Part shown: positions 52,256 to 63,060 of the stretch, piece after piece
How the letters are laid out: every line of letters begins with the position of its first letter
How positions within the stretch are numbered: the first letter of the stretch is position 1
From: Vibrio comitans
GTDB taxonomy: Bacteria > Pseudomonadota > Gammaproteobacteria > Enterobacterales > Vibrionaceae
Direction: 5' to 3'
DNA: 64,000 nucleotides
Assembly: GCA_024346835.1 (NCBI GenBank)
Contig: AP024866.1
Span: 992,001 to 1,056,000 of the forward strand
Notes under the pieces: model-generated
What the model was told of the DNA's origin: nothing
Seen by the model: the letters and a program-made list of their open reading frames with translations, nothing else
Database searches by the model: none
Program-made: the position numbers and the translations under genes

Positions 52256-54316
52256 TTACTGGTCGAGCCCGGGAATAGGTTTACCTTTTCTCAGCTTTCG
52301 TACCCACATTCGACTCGGGTGTACTACCTCGAGCATATCCGTAGACAGAGGCAAAGGTTGTTGAAGAATTTGCGAGGCCAGCACTTCAGCCAGCATTGGT
52401 GCAGATGTTAGTCCGCGAGAGCCCAGCCCCAACAAGCAGAATAGGTTCGTATATTGGCTGACAGGAGTTACTTGCGTGTTACCTCGCTTATTTAAACTCT
52501 CATACTGCTCAAGTATCTGCTCAAATTGCCCTACATTTCCTGCGAAAGGTAAGTGATCTCGGGAAACGCTACGGACGCCCTGCCTCGAATCATTGCCACT
52601 TACATCTACGCCTAATGTCCACTCTTGATCGGGTAAGCATTGCTGCAGTTTCGCCGCGTTTTGCTGCTGGGCTTGTGGATCGAATGCGTTGGTCAAATCG
52701 CTACGATCATAACTTGCACCAATACAATGCTTATCCAGCGGACTCTTTGGCGTTAGGTAGCCATCGTAGCAAACCACGGTTTTTAGTTTTTGTAGATGCT
52801 CATTAGTCGGAATATGGCTGACTTGCCCTTTGACCTTGCCCAGCGGCAATAACTGGCTTTGGGTAAACTGGTCGAATAGATGCCCATTAGCAATGACAAC
52901 AACAGAGTGCTCGAATGTCCCTTTGTTGGTTGTGACCTGCCATTGTTGTTCACCTTCATGCACTTGTTCAGTTAAATCGGTGACTTCATGGCTTAGCTTA
53001 AGAGTCAGTTTTCCCTGCTCACTGAGCATATTAAGCACACCTTCAGTGCATTGCTGAGGAGATAGCCAACCGCCAAGAGAATAAAAAACGGAGCCAAAAG
53101 AGCAATCTAAGCCCGCGGTTTCACTGGTTTTCTGTGGGTCTAGCGACTTTATAAGCTCCTGAGGATATTGCCCCTGCACTAGGCGAGACAGTTTTTTGTG
53201 CTCTGCTTCATTCCAAAAAAGTTGGGTCACTCCGCACCAGTCATGGTCAAAATCAACCTTACTGGCAATTTGATCATAGAATTGCCTCGCAAAGGTAAAG
53301 CCATTGGCAAACACTTGAGATACCGCATTATTGTTGCCATTGAGAAGAGGGTAGAGAGCCCCTTGGCGATTTCCCGAGGCACCATCAGCGAGTGTTTCAT
53401 CTTTGCAATAAAGGGTAACGCTCGCTCCTTTCTGAATCAGTGAATACGCCAAGCAAGCACTGGCAATGCCGCCTCCAATAATAGCAATGTCTCCAAACTG
53501 CTCGGCACTCTTTGTTGCAGATTTTGTAGCCGATTGGCGGTCAAACAGAGGTGAAAGGTTGCTGTAACGCTGCCTGTTAACCATTGAACCTGCAATCATC
53601 TCGCGCTTGTGACCAAAGCCTTTTACTTTTTTCATCTCAAAGCCTGCTTCAATCAAGCCTCGACGAACAAATCCCGCTGCAGTAAAGGTGGCAACACTAC
53701 AGTCTTGCTTAGCAATTTTTGCCATGCCATTGAATAGATCTTGGTTCCACATCTCAGGGTTTTTGCTCGGTGCGAATCCGTCCAGAAACCACGCATCAAC
53801 AATGCCGTCTTGATAAGTAGGAACTCGAGGTAGGTTGTCTTTAATATCACCAAGCCATAGATCTAATGTGATGGCACCATCGGCTAAGATCAAACGTTGA
53901 CATTCAGGTAGCGCCATAGGGTAGTGCTGTTGCAATTCTAATGCGTACTTTTTCAATTCTGGCCATGCTTTATGTGCTTGCTTTAAGTCATGCAGAGTGA
54001 CCGGGAATTTTTCAAAGCTAATAAAATGTAACTGAGTAAGTTGGCTTTGTGGATTCTGTTGTCTGAATTGCTCAAATTCTTTCCAGACAGCGAGGAAATT
54101 TAGCCCCGTCCCAAAGCCCGTTTCGGCGATCACAAATCGCGATTGGTCATATTTATGCCATCGCTCTGGGATATGATTTTGAGTAAGGAAGACATAGCGA
54201 GTCTCTGCAAGACCGTCGTTGTTTGAGAAATAGACGTCATCAAATTGTTCAGAGACAGGGGTGCCAGAGTCGTTCCAATCTAGCTGAGCGTGTTTAATTT
54301 TGGGCATATTGATCAT
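52256..54316 (-). CDS. mnmC: MnmC, bifunctional tRNA mnm5s2U biosynthesis protein
   Basis: A 686-residue two-domain enzyme. The N-terminal methyltransferase has [12 protein letters not shown] and [17 protein letters not shown]. The C-terminal FAD oxidoreductase begins near residue 275 with [18 protein letters not shown]. It converts cmnm5U34 to nm5U and then mnm5U in the wobble position of tRNAs. A second ATG three codons later (54307) is an alternative start. Divergent from fabB. Confidence 0.94.
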   Translation of the reverse strand: MINMPKIKHAQLDWNDSGTPVSEQFDDVYFSNNDGLAETRYVFLTQNHIPERWHKYDQSRFVIAETGFGTGLNFLAVWKEFEQFRQQNPQSQLTQLHFISFEKFPVTLHDLKQAHKAWPELKKYALELQQHYPMALPECQRLILADGAITLDLWLGDIKDNLPRVPTYQDGIVDAWFLDGFAPSKNPEMWNQDLFNGMAKIAKQDCSVATFTAAGFVRRGLIEAGFEMKKVKGFGHKREMIAGSMVNRQRYSNLSPLFDRQSATKSATKSAEQFGDIAIIGGGIASACLAYSLIQKGASVTLYCKDETLADGASGNRQGALYPLLNGNNNAVSQVFANGFTFARQFYDQIASKVDFDHDWCGVTQLFWNEAEHKKLSRLVQGQYPQELIKSLDPQKTSETAGLDCSFGSVFYSLGGWLSPQQCTEGVLNMLSEQGKLTLKLSHEVTDLTEQVHEGEQQWQVTTNKGTFEHSVVVIANGHLFDQFTQSQLLPLGKVKGQVSHIPTNEHLQKLKTVVCYDGYLTPKSPLDKHCIGASYDRSDLTNAFDPQAQQQNAAKLQQCLPDQEWTLGVDVSGNDSRQGVRSVSRDHLPFAGNVGQFEQILEQYESLNKRGNTQVTPVSQYTNLFCLLGLGSRGLTSAPMLAEVLASQILQQPLPLSTDMLEVVHPSRMWVRKLRKGKPIPGLDQ

Positions 54317-54354
54317 AGAATGAGTCGTTAACTGTAGAGATTGTACAAATATCT

Positions 54355-54371
54355 AGGAAAGCTGACCACTT
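54355..54371 (+). promoter_or_regulatory. Possible FadR site upstream of fabB
   Basis: The right half CTGACCACTT equals that of the fadI operator, and the left half is degenerate. In E. coli FadR activates fabB from a site near the promoter. This call rests on a half-site only. Confidence 0.35.
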
Positions 54372-54425
54372 TATACGGCCTTTCTGGTTATTATCTAGCG
54401 GAAATTTGAATTATAGGAATGTCAC

Positions 54426-55637
54426 ATGAAACGAGTCGTGATCACCGGTATGGGTATTGTTTCCAGCATCGGTAACAACGTCGAAGAAGTACTAGAGTCT
54501 CTTAAAGCTGGCAAATCTGGTATTGAAGCCTCAGAACAATTTAAAGAAAAAGGGCTGCGTTCTCAGGTTTGGGGCAGTCTGAAGATTAATCCAGCAGAAC
54601 ATATCGACCGCAAGCAAATGCGTTTCATGGGTGATGCCGCAGCCTACGCGTACATTTCTATGGATCAAGCTATTGCTGACTCAGGTCTAACTCCGGAACA
54701 AGTATCTAATGAGCGTACCGGTATCGTTGCAGGCTCTGGTGGTGCATCCTCTTTAAACCAAGTAGCAGCCGTTGATACTCTTAGAGAGAAAAACGTTAAA
54801 CGTGTTGGTCCTTACATGGTAACGCGTACTATGGGTTCGACTGTTTCTGCATGTCTAGCAACACCATTCAAAATTAAAGGTGTTAACTACTCAATCAGTT
54901 CTGCATGTTCAACATCAGCTCACTGTATCGGTCACGCTATGGAACTGATCCAGTTAGGCAAACAAGATGTTGTATTTGCTGGTGGTGGTGAAGAGCTTGA
55001 TTACAGCATGTCGATGATGTTTGACGCTATGGGCGCACTGTCTACTAAGTACAACGATGAGCCGACTCGCGCTTCACGTACCTATGATGCAAACCGCGAC
55101 GGTTTCGTTATCTCTGGTGGTGGCGGTATGATGGTTATCGAGGAGCTAGAGCACGCTCTTGCTCGCGGCGCTAAAATCTACGGCGAGCTTGTAGGCTACG
55201 GTGCTAACTCTGATGGTCACGATATGGTGGCTCCATCAGGTGAAGGTGCAGTTCGCTGCATGAAGATGGCTCTACAGAATGTTGACTCTGTGGACTACGT
55301 GAATACGCACGGTACATCGACTCCAGTAGGTGATGTGAAAGAGCTAGGTGCTATCCAAGAAGTATTTGGTGGCAACAGCCCTGCAATCTCTGCAACTAAA
55401 GCGATGACAGGTCACGCACTAGGTGCTGCAGGTGTTCATGAAGCTATCTACACAGCACTGATGCTAGAACATGGCTTTGTTGCTCCAAGTATCAATATCG
55501 AAACATTAGACGAAGCGGCTACTGGCCTTGATATTGTTACTGAGAAGCGCGACCAAGAGTTGAAGACGGTTATGTCTAACAGCTTTGGCTTTGGTGGCAC
55601 TAACGCAACTCTAGTGTTCAAAAAGTACGAAGGTTAA
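54426..55637 (+). CDS. fabB: FabB, beta-ketoacyl-ACP synthase I
   Basis: A 403-residue condensing enzyme. The nucleophile is Cys161 in [14 protein letters not shown], and the two catalytic histidines lie in [11 protein letters not shown] and [16 protein letters not shown]. It matches E. coli FabB rather than FabF in its N-terminus ([16 protein letters not shown]) and length. It elongates unsaturated and saturated acyl-ACP. The 3' UTR carries a probable regulatory RNA. Confidence 0.96.
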   Translation: MKRVVITGMGIVSSIGNNVEEVLESLKAGKSGIEASEQFKEKGLRSQVWGSLKINPAEHIDRKQMRFMGDAAAYAYISMDQAIADSGLTPEQVSNERTGIVAGSGGASSLNQVAAVDTLREKNVKRVGPYMVTRTMGSTVSACLATPFKIKGVNYSISSACSTSAHCIGHAMELIQLGKQDVVFAGGGEELDYSMSMMFDAMGALSTKYNDEPTRASRTYDANRDGFVISGGGGMMVIEELEHALARGAKIYGELVGYGANSDGHDMVAPSGEGAVRCMKMALQNVDSVDYVNTHGTSTPVGDVKELGAIQEVFGGNSPAISATKAMTGHALGAAGVHEAIYTALMLEHGFVAPSINIETLDEAATGLDIVTEKRDQELKTVMSNSFGFGGTNATLVFKKYEG

Positions 55638-55694
55638 TCTCTTCTACCCATAATATTTTATAAGGCCCGACAGGCTTTGCTTGTCGGGCCTTTT
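55625..55694 (+). ncRNA. Candidate FarS-type sRNA from the fabB 3' UTR
   Basis: The fabB stop is followed by a U-rich single-stranded stretch (ATCTCTTCTACCC...) and a strong terminator hairpin, the form of an Hfq-bound 3' UTR sRNA. In Vibrio cholerae, FarS is cut from the fabB 3' UTR and represses fadE-type genes. I infer the equivalent by position. The 5' end is approximate. Confidence 0.5.
55662..55694 (+). terminator. Terminator of fabB
   Basis: A 14-bp stem (arms 55662-55675 and 55679-55692, one G-T pair, TTT loop) is followed by TTTT. Confidence 0.9.
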
Positions 55695-55737
55695 ATTATT
55701 AATCTATACCCCTGCAAATCACTTTGAAGCCCTGTTA

Positions 55738-56871
55738 ATGAAAATTGTAATTGATGAAAATATGCCTTACGCCAAAGAGTTATTTGGTCAGTTGGGTGAG
55801 GTTATTGCGTTATCTGGACGTACGATTAATGCTGATGATCTGGTGGATGTTGATGCCCTGATGATTCGCTCTGTCACTAAGGTGAATAGCGAGTTGCTGG
55901 CTAAAGCAAACAAGCTTAAGTTCGTAGGCACTGCAACTGCAGGCCATGATCACCTTGACGAAAAAGCGCTTAAAGCAAAAGGTGTCGCTTATACTCACGC
56001 TCCTGGCTGTAATAAAGTGGGAGTTGCAGAGTATGTTATTTCATCATTGATGGTACTTGCCCAGCAGCAAGGCTTCTCAATCTTTGACAAGACGGTCGGC
56101 ATCATAGGTGCAGGGCAGGTAGGAAGCTATTTAGCAAAATGCCTTACTGGCATTGGGATTAAGGTGCTGCTCAATGACCCATTAAAAGAGGCTGAGGGTG
56201 ACACACGCCAGTTTACTGATTTAGATGAGTTGATAGCGCAAAGCGATGTGGTTTCCTTGCATACGCCAATCACTCGAGACGGTGAATATCCAACACATCA
56301 TATGATTGATACTGAGCGCTTGCAGAGAATGCGTGCCAATCAAATTTTGATCAATGCTGCTCGTGGTCCGATTGTTGATAATTCAGCGTTAAAACAGAGA
56401 TTAGAGCGCAATGATGGCTTCACTGCCGTATTGGACGTATTTGAGTTTGAGCCAGAAGTGGATCTTGAACTTCTGCCGCTACTGGCTTTTGCAACGCCGC
56501 ACGTTGCTGGGTATGGCCTAGAGGGTAAAGTTCGGGGCACGACCATGATTTTTAACTCGTTTTGCCAGTTAATTGAGAGTCCGCTTTCTGCCAATGCTGC
56601 GGATCTTTTGCCTATCGCTCCAGTTCCCGAAATGCACTTATCTCGCGCTTGGGATGAAGCAACACTGCACAACATCACACAATTGATCTATGATGTGCGC
56701 AAAGACGATGCCCTGTTTCGCCGAAAGATTGGCAAAACAGGTGCATTTGACCAAATGCGCAAAGAGTACTGGGACCGCCGAGAGTATGGTGCGGTGACGC
56801 TGACAGGTGATGCGTCTTGTAATCTGCAACCCTTGCAAGAATTAGGTTTTAAGGTAGAGGTAAGTAAATGA
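55738..56871 (+). CDS. pdxB: PdxB, erythronate-4-phosphate dehydrogenase
   Basis: A 377-residue D-2-hydroxyacid dehydrogenase of the PdxB type. The start is [16 protein letters not shown], the NAD loop is [17 protein letters not shown] (residues about 118-134), and the C-terminal extension special to PdxB follows from about 290 ([15 protein letters not shown]). It makes 2-oxo-3-hydroxy-4-phosphobutanoate for pyridoxal phosphate synthesis. A frame running upstream to 55681 passes through the fabB terminator and is not used. Overlaps asd by four bases (ATGA). Confidence 0.94.
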   Translation: MKIVIDENMPYAKELFGQLGEVIALSGRTINADDLVDVDALMIRSVTKVNSELLAKANKLKFVGTATAGHDHLDEKALKAKGVAYTHAPGCNKVGVAEYVISSLMVLAQQQGFSIFDKTVGIIGAGQVGSYLAKCLTGIGIKVLLNDPLKEAEGDTRQFTDLDELIAQSDVVSLHTPITRDGEYPTHHMIDTERLQRMRANQILINAARGPIVDNSALKQRLERNDGFTAVLDVFEFEPEVDLELLPLLAFATPHVAGYGLEGKVRGTTMIFNSFCQLIESPLSANAADLLPIAPVPEMHLSRAWDEATLHNITQLIYDVRKDDALFRRKIGKTGAFDQMRKEYWDRREYGAVTLTGDASCNLQPLQELGFKVEVSK

Positions 56872-57881
56872 GTCAAAAATTTAATGTGGCTATTTTAGGC
56901 GCGACTGGTGCTGTGGGTGAAACACTACTAGAAGTGCTTAAAGAGAGAGATTTCCCAGTGGGCGATCTGCATTTACTGGCCAGTGAGCGTAGTAAAGGTA
57001 AAAGCTATCGCTTTAACGGTAAGAGTATCGAAGTACAAAACGTTGAAGAATTCGATTGGTCTCAAGTACACATCGCTCTATTTTCAGCAGGCGGTGAGTT
57101 ATCCGCTCGTTGGGCACCTATTGCGGCAGACGAAGGGGTGGTTGTTATCGATAACACTTCGCAGTTCAGATACGACTACGATATCCCTCTTGTTGTTCCT
57201 GAGGTGAATCCTGAAGCGATTGCTGAGTTCCGTAACCGCAACATCATCGCAAACCCAAACTGTTCTACTATCCAAATGCTAGTGGCTTTGAAGCCAATTC
57301 ATGATGAAGTAGGAATCGAGCGCATCAACGTATCGACTTACCAGTCTGTTGCTGGCGCGGGTAAATCAGGCATTGATGAATTAGCAGGCCAAACGGCGAA
57401 GCTACTCAATGGTCTTCCTGCAGAACCTGAAACGTTTTCTCAGCAGATTGCGTTCAACTGTATTCCTCAGATCGATAAGTTCATGGATAACGGTTACACC
57501 AAAGAAGAAATGAAGATGGTTTGGGAAACGCAAAAGATCTTCAATGACCCTTCAATCATGGTAAACCCAACCTGTGTTCGTGTTCCTGTTTTCTACGGTC
57601 ACGCTGAAGCCGTTCATGTTGAAACTCGTGCTCCTATTGATGCCGCTCATGCTATCGGCTTGTTCGAACAAACCGAAGGAATTGAGGTTTTTCACGGTGA
57701 AGACTTCCCAACTCAGGTTCGTGACGCGGGTGGTAAAGATCATGTGATGGTGGGTCGCGTACGCAATGACATCAGTCATCAGAGCGGTCTTAACCTGTGG
57801 GTTGTTGCTGATAATGTTCGTAAAGGTGCAGCGACTAACGCGGTACAAATTGCAGAATTATTAATTCGTGATTACTTCTAA
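56868..57881 (+). CDS. asd: Aspartate-semialdehyde dehydrogenase, second type
   Basis: A 337-residue enzyme with NADP loop [11 protein letters not shown] (residues 11-21), catalytic Cys132 in NPNCSTIQM, and the block [18 protein letters not shown]. coli has the related but different usg gene at this place. Here the catalytic cysteine is intact. Vibrio cholerae is known to have two such enzymes, and this matches the shorter one. It makes aspartate semialdehyde for lysine, methionine, threonine and cell-wall precursors. Confidence 0.9.
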   Translation: MSQKFNVAILGATGAVGETLLEVLKERDFPVGDLHLLASERSKGKSYRFNGKSIEVQNVEEFDWSQVHIALFSAGGELSARWAPIAADEGVVVIDNTSQFRYDYDIPLVVPEVNPEAIAEFRNRNIIANPNCSTIQMLVALKPIHDEVGIERINVSTYQSVAGAGKSGIDELAGQTAKLLNGLPAEPETFSQQIAFNCIPQIDKFMDNGYTKEEMKMVWETQKIFNDPSIMVNPTCVRVPVFYGHAEAVHVETRAPIDAAHAIGLFEQTEGIEVFHGEDFPTQVRDAGGKDHVMVGRVRNDISHQSGLNLWVVADNVRKGAATNAVQIAELLIRDYF

Positions 57882-57921
57882 TCGATGGCTGCTTCTATGA
57901 AGTAGCGTTTATCGGTTTTAT

Positions 57922-57957
57922 AAAGCCAGAGTTGACTCGTTCATCTCTGGCTTTTTT
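57922..57957 (+). terminator. Terminator of pdxB-asd
   Basis: A perfect 10-bp stem AAAGCCAGAG / CTCTGGCTTT with a 13-nt loop is followed by a T-run. Confidence 0.85.
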
Positions 57958-58096
57958 GTTTTTAGCAAGATAAAGCTCAATGATTAACCGGTAGCGGTAT
58001 TTGCAACACATTTTTAACGTAAATTGTCATGCTGTTGTTGTCTTTTGTTGCAAATTTTAGCAAATTAGAACTATTCATCGCCTAAGGTAAATCTAG

Positions 58097-59791
58097 TTGC
58101 GCTCTCAAATGGAATTGTATCGTCGTACCCTTACTGTAATTGTTTGTCTTCTATTCTCTGTTGCATCGCAAGCAGAAGAAATTCGCCTTGTTGGGCCGAG
58201 TGGAAAACTACAAGCGGTTCCTACCTATATTGTCCCAGACAATCTTGATGGCACAGCGCTTAATCGAGATCAAAACAGACTTTCGACTCAAAGAACCTAT
58301 GGCCCAACCGCTATAGATGAGACCCTGTGGTCTATAGGGCAAACGGTAAGAAGTAGTGAGGAGCAATCTGTTTATAAGATGGTATTAGCCATCTATAGAG
58401 AGAACCCAACTGCCTTTGAAGACAGAAATATTCATTTGCTAAAGCCTGGCAGCACAATCACCATTCCAACGGATGCAGCGGTCGAAAAGCAGAGCGTCGC
58501 GGAAGCGGTTCGCTTATTCAAAATCCATGAGCGTAAAGCGAGCTACCTTGCCAAAGTTGCCAGTGAAAATGGGCCTACACAAATCAATGTTGAAGACCTT
58601 GGCGCTCGAGAAATCCAACAAAAGCAAATTGAGTTTTTGCAGCAGCAATTGCAGTCGTCACAAAGCGAATATAGCTCTTTGCAACAGAATAATCAGGATC
58701 TACTTAAGGCTATCGGTACCATTCGTACTGATGTTGTGGAGTTAAAGGGGCAGCTAGACCTAGAATCTGAGCGCCGCGCCAATGTTGAGAAAATGCTCAT
58801 TGAGCAGCGCAATGTATCAGGCTCAGTCGTTGGTCAAGACAGTACAAGCCTACTCACTAATGTGTGGGTTATTGTTGCTCTGTCAGCGGCGGTCACAGCT
58901 TTAATCATGTTACTGATCATTAGGCTAACTCTTTCAATAAGACCCGTCCCGCAGATTGGTAAAGAGCCTTCACCACCTAAGGCATTAAACCCAGTGCCTG
59001 TTAGTCGAGGTGAAGATGAACCCGAGATTGAAAATGTCGAACCCGTTGAAGCGAAAAATGCGTCAGCGGCGGAGACAGAATCTACACCGAATGAATCTCA
59101 GCCTGGCACAGTCAATCCTTTAGACAAAGAGTTTGAGCAAGAACTGGATAAAATCTTAGCGGACAAGCCTGAGTTAGAGAGCGACGAATTGGCGGAGACT
59201 AATGATGTTTCTCAATCAAAAGTCGAGCCAGCAGAGGTTGTTCATGACGAAGACTTGCCTGAGTACGGTGAGGAAGAGGCGTTAGCTGATGCTAGGAAAG
59301 AAGCGTTAGAACTGTTGGCAGAAGATGATGAGGCGATTTCTGAATCTAAGGCGGTATCTGAAGTAGATGAAGAGCAAGCGTCTCAAGCATCGTTAGAGCC
59401 TGATTCACAGGAGCTTAGCCCTACTGAAGACCTTGTATTGCAGCAGGCGTCTACTGAGAATGAATCAGCAGTAGAGCAGAAGCCTCACAGCCCTTATAAG
59501 ACGATTGATGAAGTAATCGCTGAGGGAGACGCAGAGCCTGCGATAAATCCAGATGAAGAAGAGTTAGATCTAAGAGTTGGACTTGATGAGTTCCCAGACG
59601 TTATTGGCAAGGTAGAACTGAAAGATGTTGATTTGGATGGTGAGGTAGCCAGTCAGCTTGATCTCGCTACGGTTTACATTCAAATGAACGATTTGAACCA
59701 TGCCCGTAAGTTGTTAAAAGGGGTGTTGGATAAGGGGACTCAAGAAGAGAAACATCGCGCCCAGCAGTTACTTGAGTCTATTCAGTCTTAA
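58097..59791 (+). CDS. FimV/HubP-like polar hub protein (short form)
   Basis: A 564-residue protein (from TTG; an ATG at 58109 would remove 4 residues). The order is: signal peptide (about residues 9-27), a FimV-type N-terminal LysM-like domain (YGPTAIDETLWSIGQTV, ENPTAFEDRNIHLLKPGSTITIP), a coiled coil about 175-250, one membrane segment (about residues 254-280) and a long acidic cytoplasmic part. It ends with the FimV C-terminal domain (EVASQLDLATVYIQMNDLNHARKLLKGVLDKG). V. cholerae HubP in the same gene neighbourhood is more than 1,600 residues and has long acidic repeats; these are absent here. Role: pole organisation, by family. Confidence 0.82.
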   Translation: MRSQMELYRRTLTVIVCLLFSVASQAEEIRLVGPSGKLQAVPTYIVPDNLDGTALNRDQNRLSTQRTYGPTAIDETLWSIGQTVRSSEEQSVYKMVLAIYRENPTAFEDRNIHLLKPGSTITIPTDAAVEKQSVAEAVRLFKIHERKASYLAKVASENGPTQINVEDLGAREIQQKQIEFLQQQLQSSQSEYSSLQQNNQDLLKAIGTIRTDVVELKGQLDLESERRANVEKMLIEQRNVSGSVVGQDSTSLLTNVWVIVALSAAVTALIMLLIIRLTLSIRPVPQIGKEPSPPKALNPVPVSRGEDEPEIENVEPVEAKNASAAETESTPNESQPGTVNPLDKEFEQELDKILADKPELESDELAETNDVSQSKVEPAEVVHDEDLPEYGEEEALADARKEALELLAEDDEAISESKAVSEVDEEQASQASLEPDSQELSPTEDLVLQQASTENESAVEQKPHSPYKTIDEVIAEGDAEPAINPDEEELDLRVGLDEFPDVIGKVELKDVDLDGEVASQLDLATVYIQMNDLNHARKLLKGVLDKGTQEEKHRAQQLLESIQS

Positions 59792-59858
59792 TGAAATTTG
59801 TGAGGTTAACGTGCATCGTTTATACTGCCCGCCCCAAATTTCAACTGGATTGTGACTG

Positions 59859-60650
59859 ATGAGAATCGCCCTAGGCATCGAATACGATGGTGCAAAATAT
59901 TATGGTTGGCAGAGACAGAATGAATTCGATTCTGTTCAAGAGCGTTTAGAGAAAGCGCTCTCCATAGTGGCGAATCACCCAGTAGAGGTTCAATGCGCAG
60001 GTCGCACAGACGCTGGCGTACACGGAACTGGGCAAGTGGTGCATTTTGATACCACAGCTTCTCGTAAGATGCTAGCTTGGCAAATGGGCGTTAACGCCAA
60101 TATGCCAGGTGATATTGCTGTGCGTTGGGCGACTGAGGTTTCTGAAGACTTTCATGCACGATTCAGTGCGACCGCGAGGCGCTATCGCTACGTTATCTAT
60201 AACCATGCGTTGCGCCCTGCAATCCTAGCAAAAGGGGTGAGCCATTATCACGGTGATCTTGATGTAGATAAAATGCACCAAGCTGCCCAGTTCTTGCTAG
60301 GAGAGAATGACTTTACGTCATTTAGGGCTGCACATTGCCAGTCTCATAGCCCGTTTCGCAATATGATGCACATCAACGTGACTCGTCATAATCATTATAT
60401 CGTTGTTGATATCAAGGCGAATGCCTTTGTTCATCATATGGTGCGAAATATCGTCGGTAGCTTGCTGGTGGTAGGCCGAAATGAGCAACCCGTTGAATGG
60501 ATTGAGTGGTTATTAGCGCAGAAAAATCGCTCTCTAGCAGGAGCAACGGCGAAAGCCCACGGATTATATTTGGTAAAAGTGGACTACCCCGAGGAATTCG
60601 CTATTCCAGAATTACCTATGGGGCCGCTGTTTTTACCCGAAGAATTGTGA
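59859..60650 (+). CDS. truA: TruA, tRNA pseudouridine(38-40) synthase
   Basis: A 263-residue pseudouridine synthase with N-terminus [20 protein letters not shown] and catalytic Asp51 in [18 protein letters not shown]. The C-terminal motif [14 protein letters not shown] is present. It modifies U38-40 in the anticodon arm. In E. coli truA is followed by dedA; here it is followed directly by accD. Confidence 0.95.
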   Translation: MRIALGIEYDGAKYYGWQRQNEFDSVQERLEKALSIVANHPVEVQCAGRTDAGVHGTGQVVHFDTTASRKMLAWQMGVNANMPGDIAVRWATEVSEDFHARFSATARRYRYVIYNHALRPAILAKGVSHYHGDLDVDKMHQAAQFLLGENDFTSFRAAHCQSHSPFRNMMHINVTRHNHYIVVDIKANAFVHHMVRNIVGSLLVVGRNEQPVEWIEWLLAQKNRSLAGATAKAHGLYLVKVDYPEEFAIPELPMGPLFLPEEL

Positions 60651-60777
60651 TGAAACGCAAATATAGCGTCAGTTTGACGTCATTTTGCTGTAATAATTAA
60701 GTATTAAGGGATAGGTACAACCAGTTTTTTATCTACACTAGAGTGGATCTATGGTTTAATCCTTGCAAATTATCAAC

Positions 60778-60798
60778 CTCTTGCCGTTGCGGCGAGAG
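60778..60798 (+). promoter_or_regulatory. Hairpin in the accD leader
   Basis: CTCTTGCCG / CGGCGAGAG (9 bp, one T-G pair, TTG loop) lies 20 bp before the accD ATG. There is no T-run, so it is not a terminator. It could take part in translational control, which is known for accA/accD mRNA in E. coli. Confidence 0.4.
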
Positions 60799-60818
60799 CT
60801 TAATGAAAAAGGTCTTTC

Positions 60819-61742
60819 ATGAGTTGGCTTGAGAAGATTTTCAACAAAAGCAGTATTTCAACGTCTCGCAAGGCGAATGTTCCTGAAGGTGTATGGACGA
60901 AATGTACCTCTTGTGAGCAAGTTTTATATCAAGCAGAGCTACAGCGTAACTTAGAGGTTTGCCCTAAGTGTGATCATCACATGCGCATCTCTGCACGGAA
61001 CCGTTTAGACAGCTTCCTAGATGCAGATGGCCGTGAAGAGCTAGGTGCAGAGCTAGAGCCTCAAGATAAACTGAAGTTTAGAGATACTAAACGCTACAAA
61101 GATCGTATCGCTACTTACCAAAAAAGCAGTGGCGAAAAAGACGCATTGATCGCAATGAAAGGCGCTATTCATGGCATGCCGGTCGTGGCTTGTGCTATGG
61201 AATTCAAATTCATGGGCGGCTCTATGGGGTCGGTTGTGGGTGCGCGTTTCGTTCGTGCGGTAGATGCAGCGATTGAGAACAACTGTGGCTTAGTATGCTT
61301 TTCTGCAAGTGGTGGTGCTCGCATGCAAGAGGCGTTAATGTCTCTTATGCAGATGGCAAAAACCAGTGCAGCTCTAGAGCGACTTTCAAAGAAAGGCTTG
61401 CCGTTCATTTCGGTTATGACAGACCCAACTATGGGTGGTGTATCAGCAAGCTTTGCAATGCTAGGTGATATCAATATTGGTGAGCCTCGTGCAGTTATTG
61501 GTTTTGCTGGCCGTCGTGTTATCGAGCAAACTGTTCGTGAAGACCTACCTGAAGGCTTCCAAACGAGTGAGTTCCTACTTGAGCATGGTGCAATCGATAT
61601 GATCGTTGATCGCCGTGAAATGCGTCAAAGAGTAGGTGGCTTATTGGCTAAGTTGACTAACCATTCATCACCTTTAGTGGTTTCTGTTAACGAAGGCCCA
61701 AAAGAGGCTGAATACGAAGTACCCGTAGCGCCTGAAAAATAG
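60819..61742 (+). CDS. accD: AccD, acetyl-CoA carboxylase carboxyltransferase beta subunit
   Basis: A 307-residue subunit. The zinc ribbon has Cys29, Cys32, Cys48 and Cys51 ([15 protein letters not shown]). The carboxyltransferase domain is seen in [35 protein letters not shown] and [17 protein letters not shown]. With AccA it makes malonyl-CoA. Confidence 0.96.
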   Translation: MSWLEKIFNKSSISTSRKANVPEGVWTKCTSCEQVLYQAELQRNLEVCPKCDHHMRISARNRLDSFLDADGREELGAELEPQDKLKFRDTKRYKDRIATYQKSSGEKDALIAMKGAIHGMPVVACAMEFKFMGGSMGSVVGARFVRAVDAAIENNCGLVCFSASGGARMQEALMSLMQMAKTSAALERLSKKGLPFISVMTDPTMGGVSASFAMLGDINIGEPRAVIGFAGRRVIEQTVREDLPEGFQTSEFLLEHGAIDMIVDRREMRQRVGGLLAKLTNHSSPLVVSVNEGPKEAEYEVPVAPEK

Positions 61743-61785
61743 TACAGTACTCATTATCCGCCAGTAATTAGCGTTATATAGATAG

Positions 61786-63060
61786 ATGAGTTCACATATC
61801 CCACAAGCCACATCATCCCTAACGGTGTGGCTTGATTATTTACAGTCCATTCATACCAGTGCGATAGACTTAGGTCTTGAGCGCGTTTCTCAAGTAGCCC
61901 AGAAAGCGACGCCTAGTCTCACTAAGCCAGCTCCAAAAGTGATTACCGTTGCCGGAACTAATGGTAAGGGATCAACCTGTGCCATTATGGAAGCCATACT
62001 ACTCGATGCTGGATATAGCGTGGGGGTTTATAGCTCCCCACACCTTATCCGCTACAACGAACGAGTTCGAATTAATGGTGAGGAGCTTGCAGACGAGTAT
62101 CACGTGGCTGCTTTTGATGTTATCGAAAAATTAAGAGGCGATATCAGCCTTAGTTTTTTTGAGTACGCGACGTTAGCTGCGCTGCATTTGTTTCAGCAGC
62201 AAAAAGTAGACGTTGTGCTTCTAGAAGTTGGCCTTGGAGGTCGTCTAGATGCGACCAATATCGTGGATCACGATGTCAGTATTATTACGAGTCTGGCAGT
62301 GGACCATGTTGATTGGCTCGGTGACGATATCAATGTGATCGGATTTGAAAAAGCCGGCATCTTTAGATCAGGCAAGCCGGCCATTTGCGGTCAGCCCAAT
62401 GCACCTATGACCGTTGCCGCTCATGCTGATGATATTGGTGCAACTCTTTATCAAGTTGAATATCAGTATTCGTACAAAGAGGATGGTGAACTGTGGCACT
62501 GGCAGTCGGGTAGCTTTGATGTTACCGATTTACCTAAACCCAATCTTCCGCTAGCCAATGCAGCGACGGCGCTGATGGCGTTGGGAGTATCTGATTTAGA
62601 CCTGACCGATGTAAACATTGTGAATGGTCTAAAGAATGCCAAGCTTGCAGGGAGAATGCAGTATCTGTCGAAAAAGCCAACGGTCATTCTCGATGTTGCG
62701 CATAACCCTCATTCCGCCGAGTACCTCGTGGCTCAGCTACAACAGCGCTATCCAGAGCAAAAAGTAAGAGCGGTTGTAGGTATGCTTCATGATAAGGATG
62801 TTGCCGCTACCCTTGAAGTACTCTCTGGCTGCACACAGCATTGGTATCCTGCCTCATTGGAAGGGCCTAGAGCGGCTTCGGCTGATGAACTGTGTCAATA
62901 TCTTGATAAAGGTACAGTAGGGTTTGATAGCCCTGTTGAGGCGTTTGAGCAGGCTATGAGTGATGCAGGAGAAGATGACATTGTCGTTGTATTAGGATCA
63001 TTTTTTACCGTAGGGGCCGTGTTGGAACACTGGCAAACAAGGAGAAACAATGGCGAGTAA
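61786..63060 (+). CDS. folC: FolC, bifunctional folylpolyglutamate/dihydrofolate synthase
   Basis: A 424-residue Mur-ligase-fold enzyme. The ATP loop is VAGTNGKGSTCAIM (residues 55-68), the second motif LLEVGLGGRLDATNIVD follows, and the C-terminal domain includes VILDVAHNPHSAEYL. It adds glutamates to folates. The stop overlaps the dedD ATG by 11 bases. Confidence 0.95.
   Translation: MSSHIPQATSSLTVWLDYLQSIHTSAIDLGLERVSQVAQKATPSLTKPAPKVITVAGTNGKGSTCAIMEAILLDAGYSVGVYSSPHLIRYNERVRINGEELADEYHVAAFDVIEKLRGDISLSFFEYATLAALHLFQQQKVDVVLLEVGLGGRLDATNIVDHDVSIITSLAVDHVDWLGDDINVIGFEKAGIFRSGKPAICGQPNAPMTVAAHADDIGATLYQVEYQYSYKEDGELWHWQSGSFDVTDLPKPNLPLANAATALMALGVSDLDLTDVNIVNGLKNAKLAGRMQYLSKKPTVILDVAHNPHSAEYLVAQLQQRYPEQKVRAVVGMLHDKDVAATLEVLSGCTQHWYPASLEGPRAASADELCQYLDKGTVGFDSPVEAFEQAMSDAGEDDIVVVLGSFFTVGAVLEHWQTRRNNGE

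Noticed and set aside
57000..57881. Usg-type inactive homologue, as found after pdxB in E. coli
   Set aside because: The catalytic NCST cysteine is present, so an active aspartate-semialdehyde dehydrogenase is more likely.
59859..60819. A missing dedA gene between truA and accD as a deletion
   Set aside because: The gap is only 168 bp with a normal accD leader; truA next to accD is an ordinary order in Vibrio rather than a recent loss.
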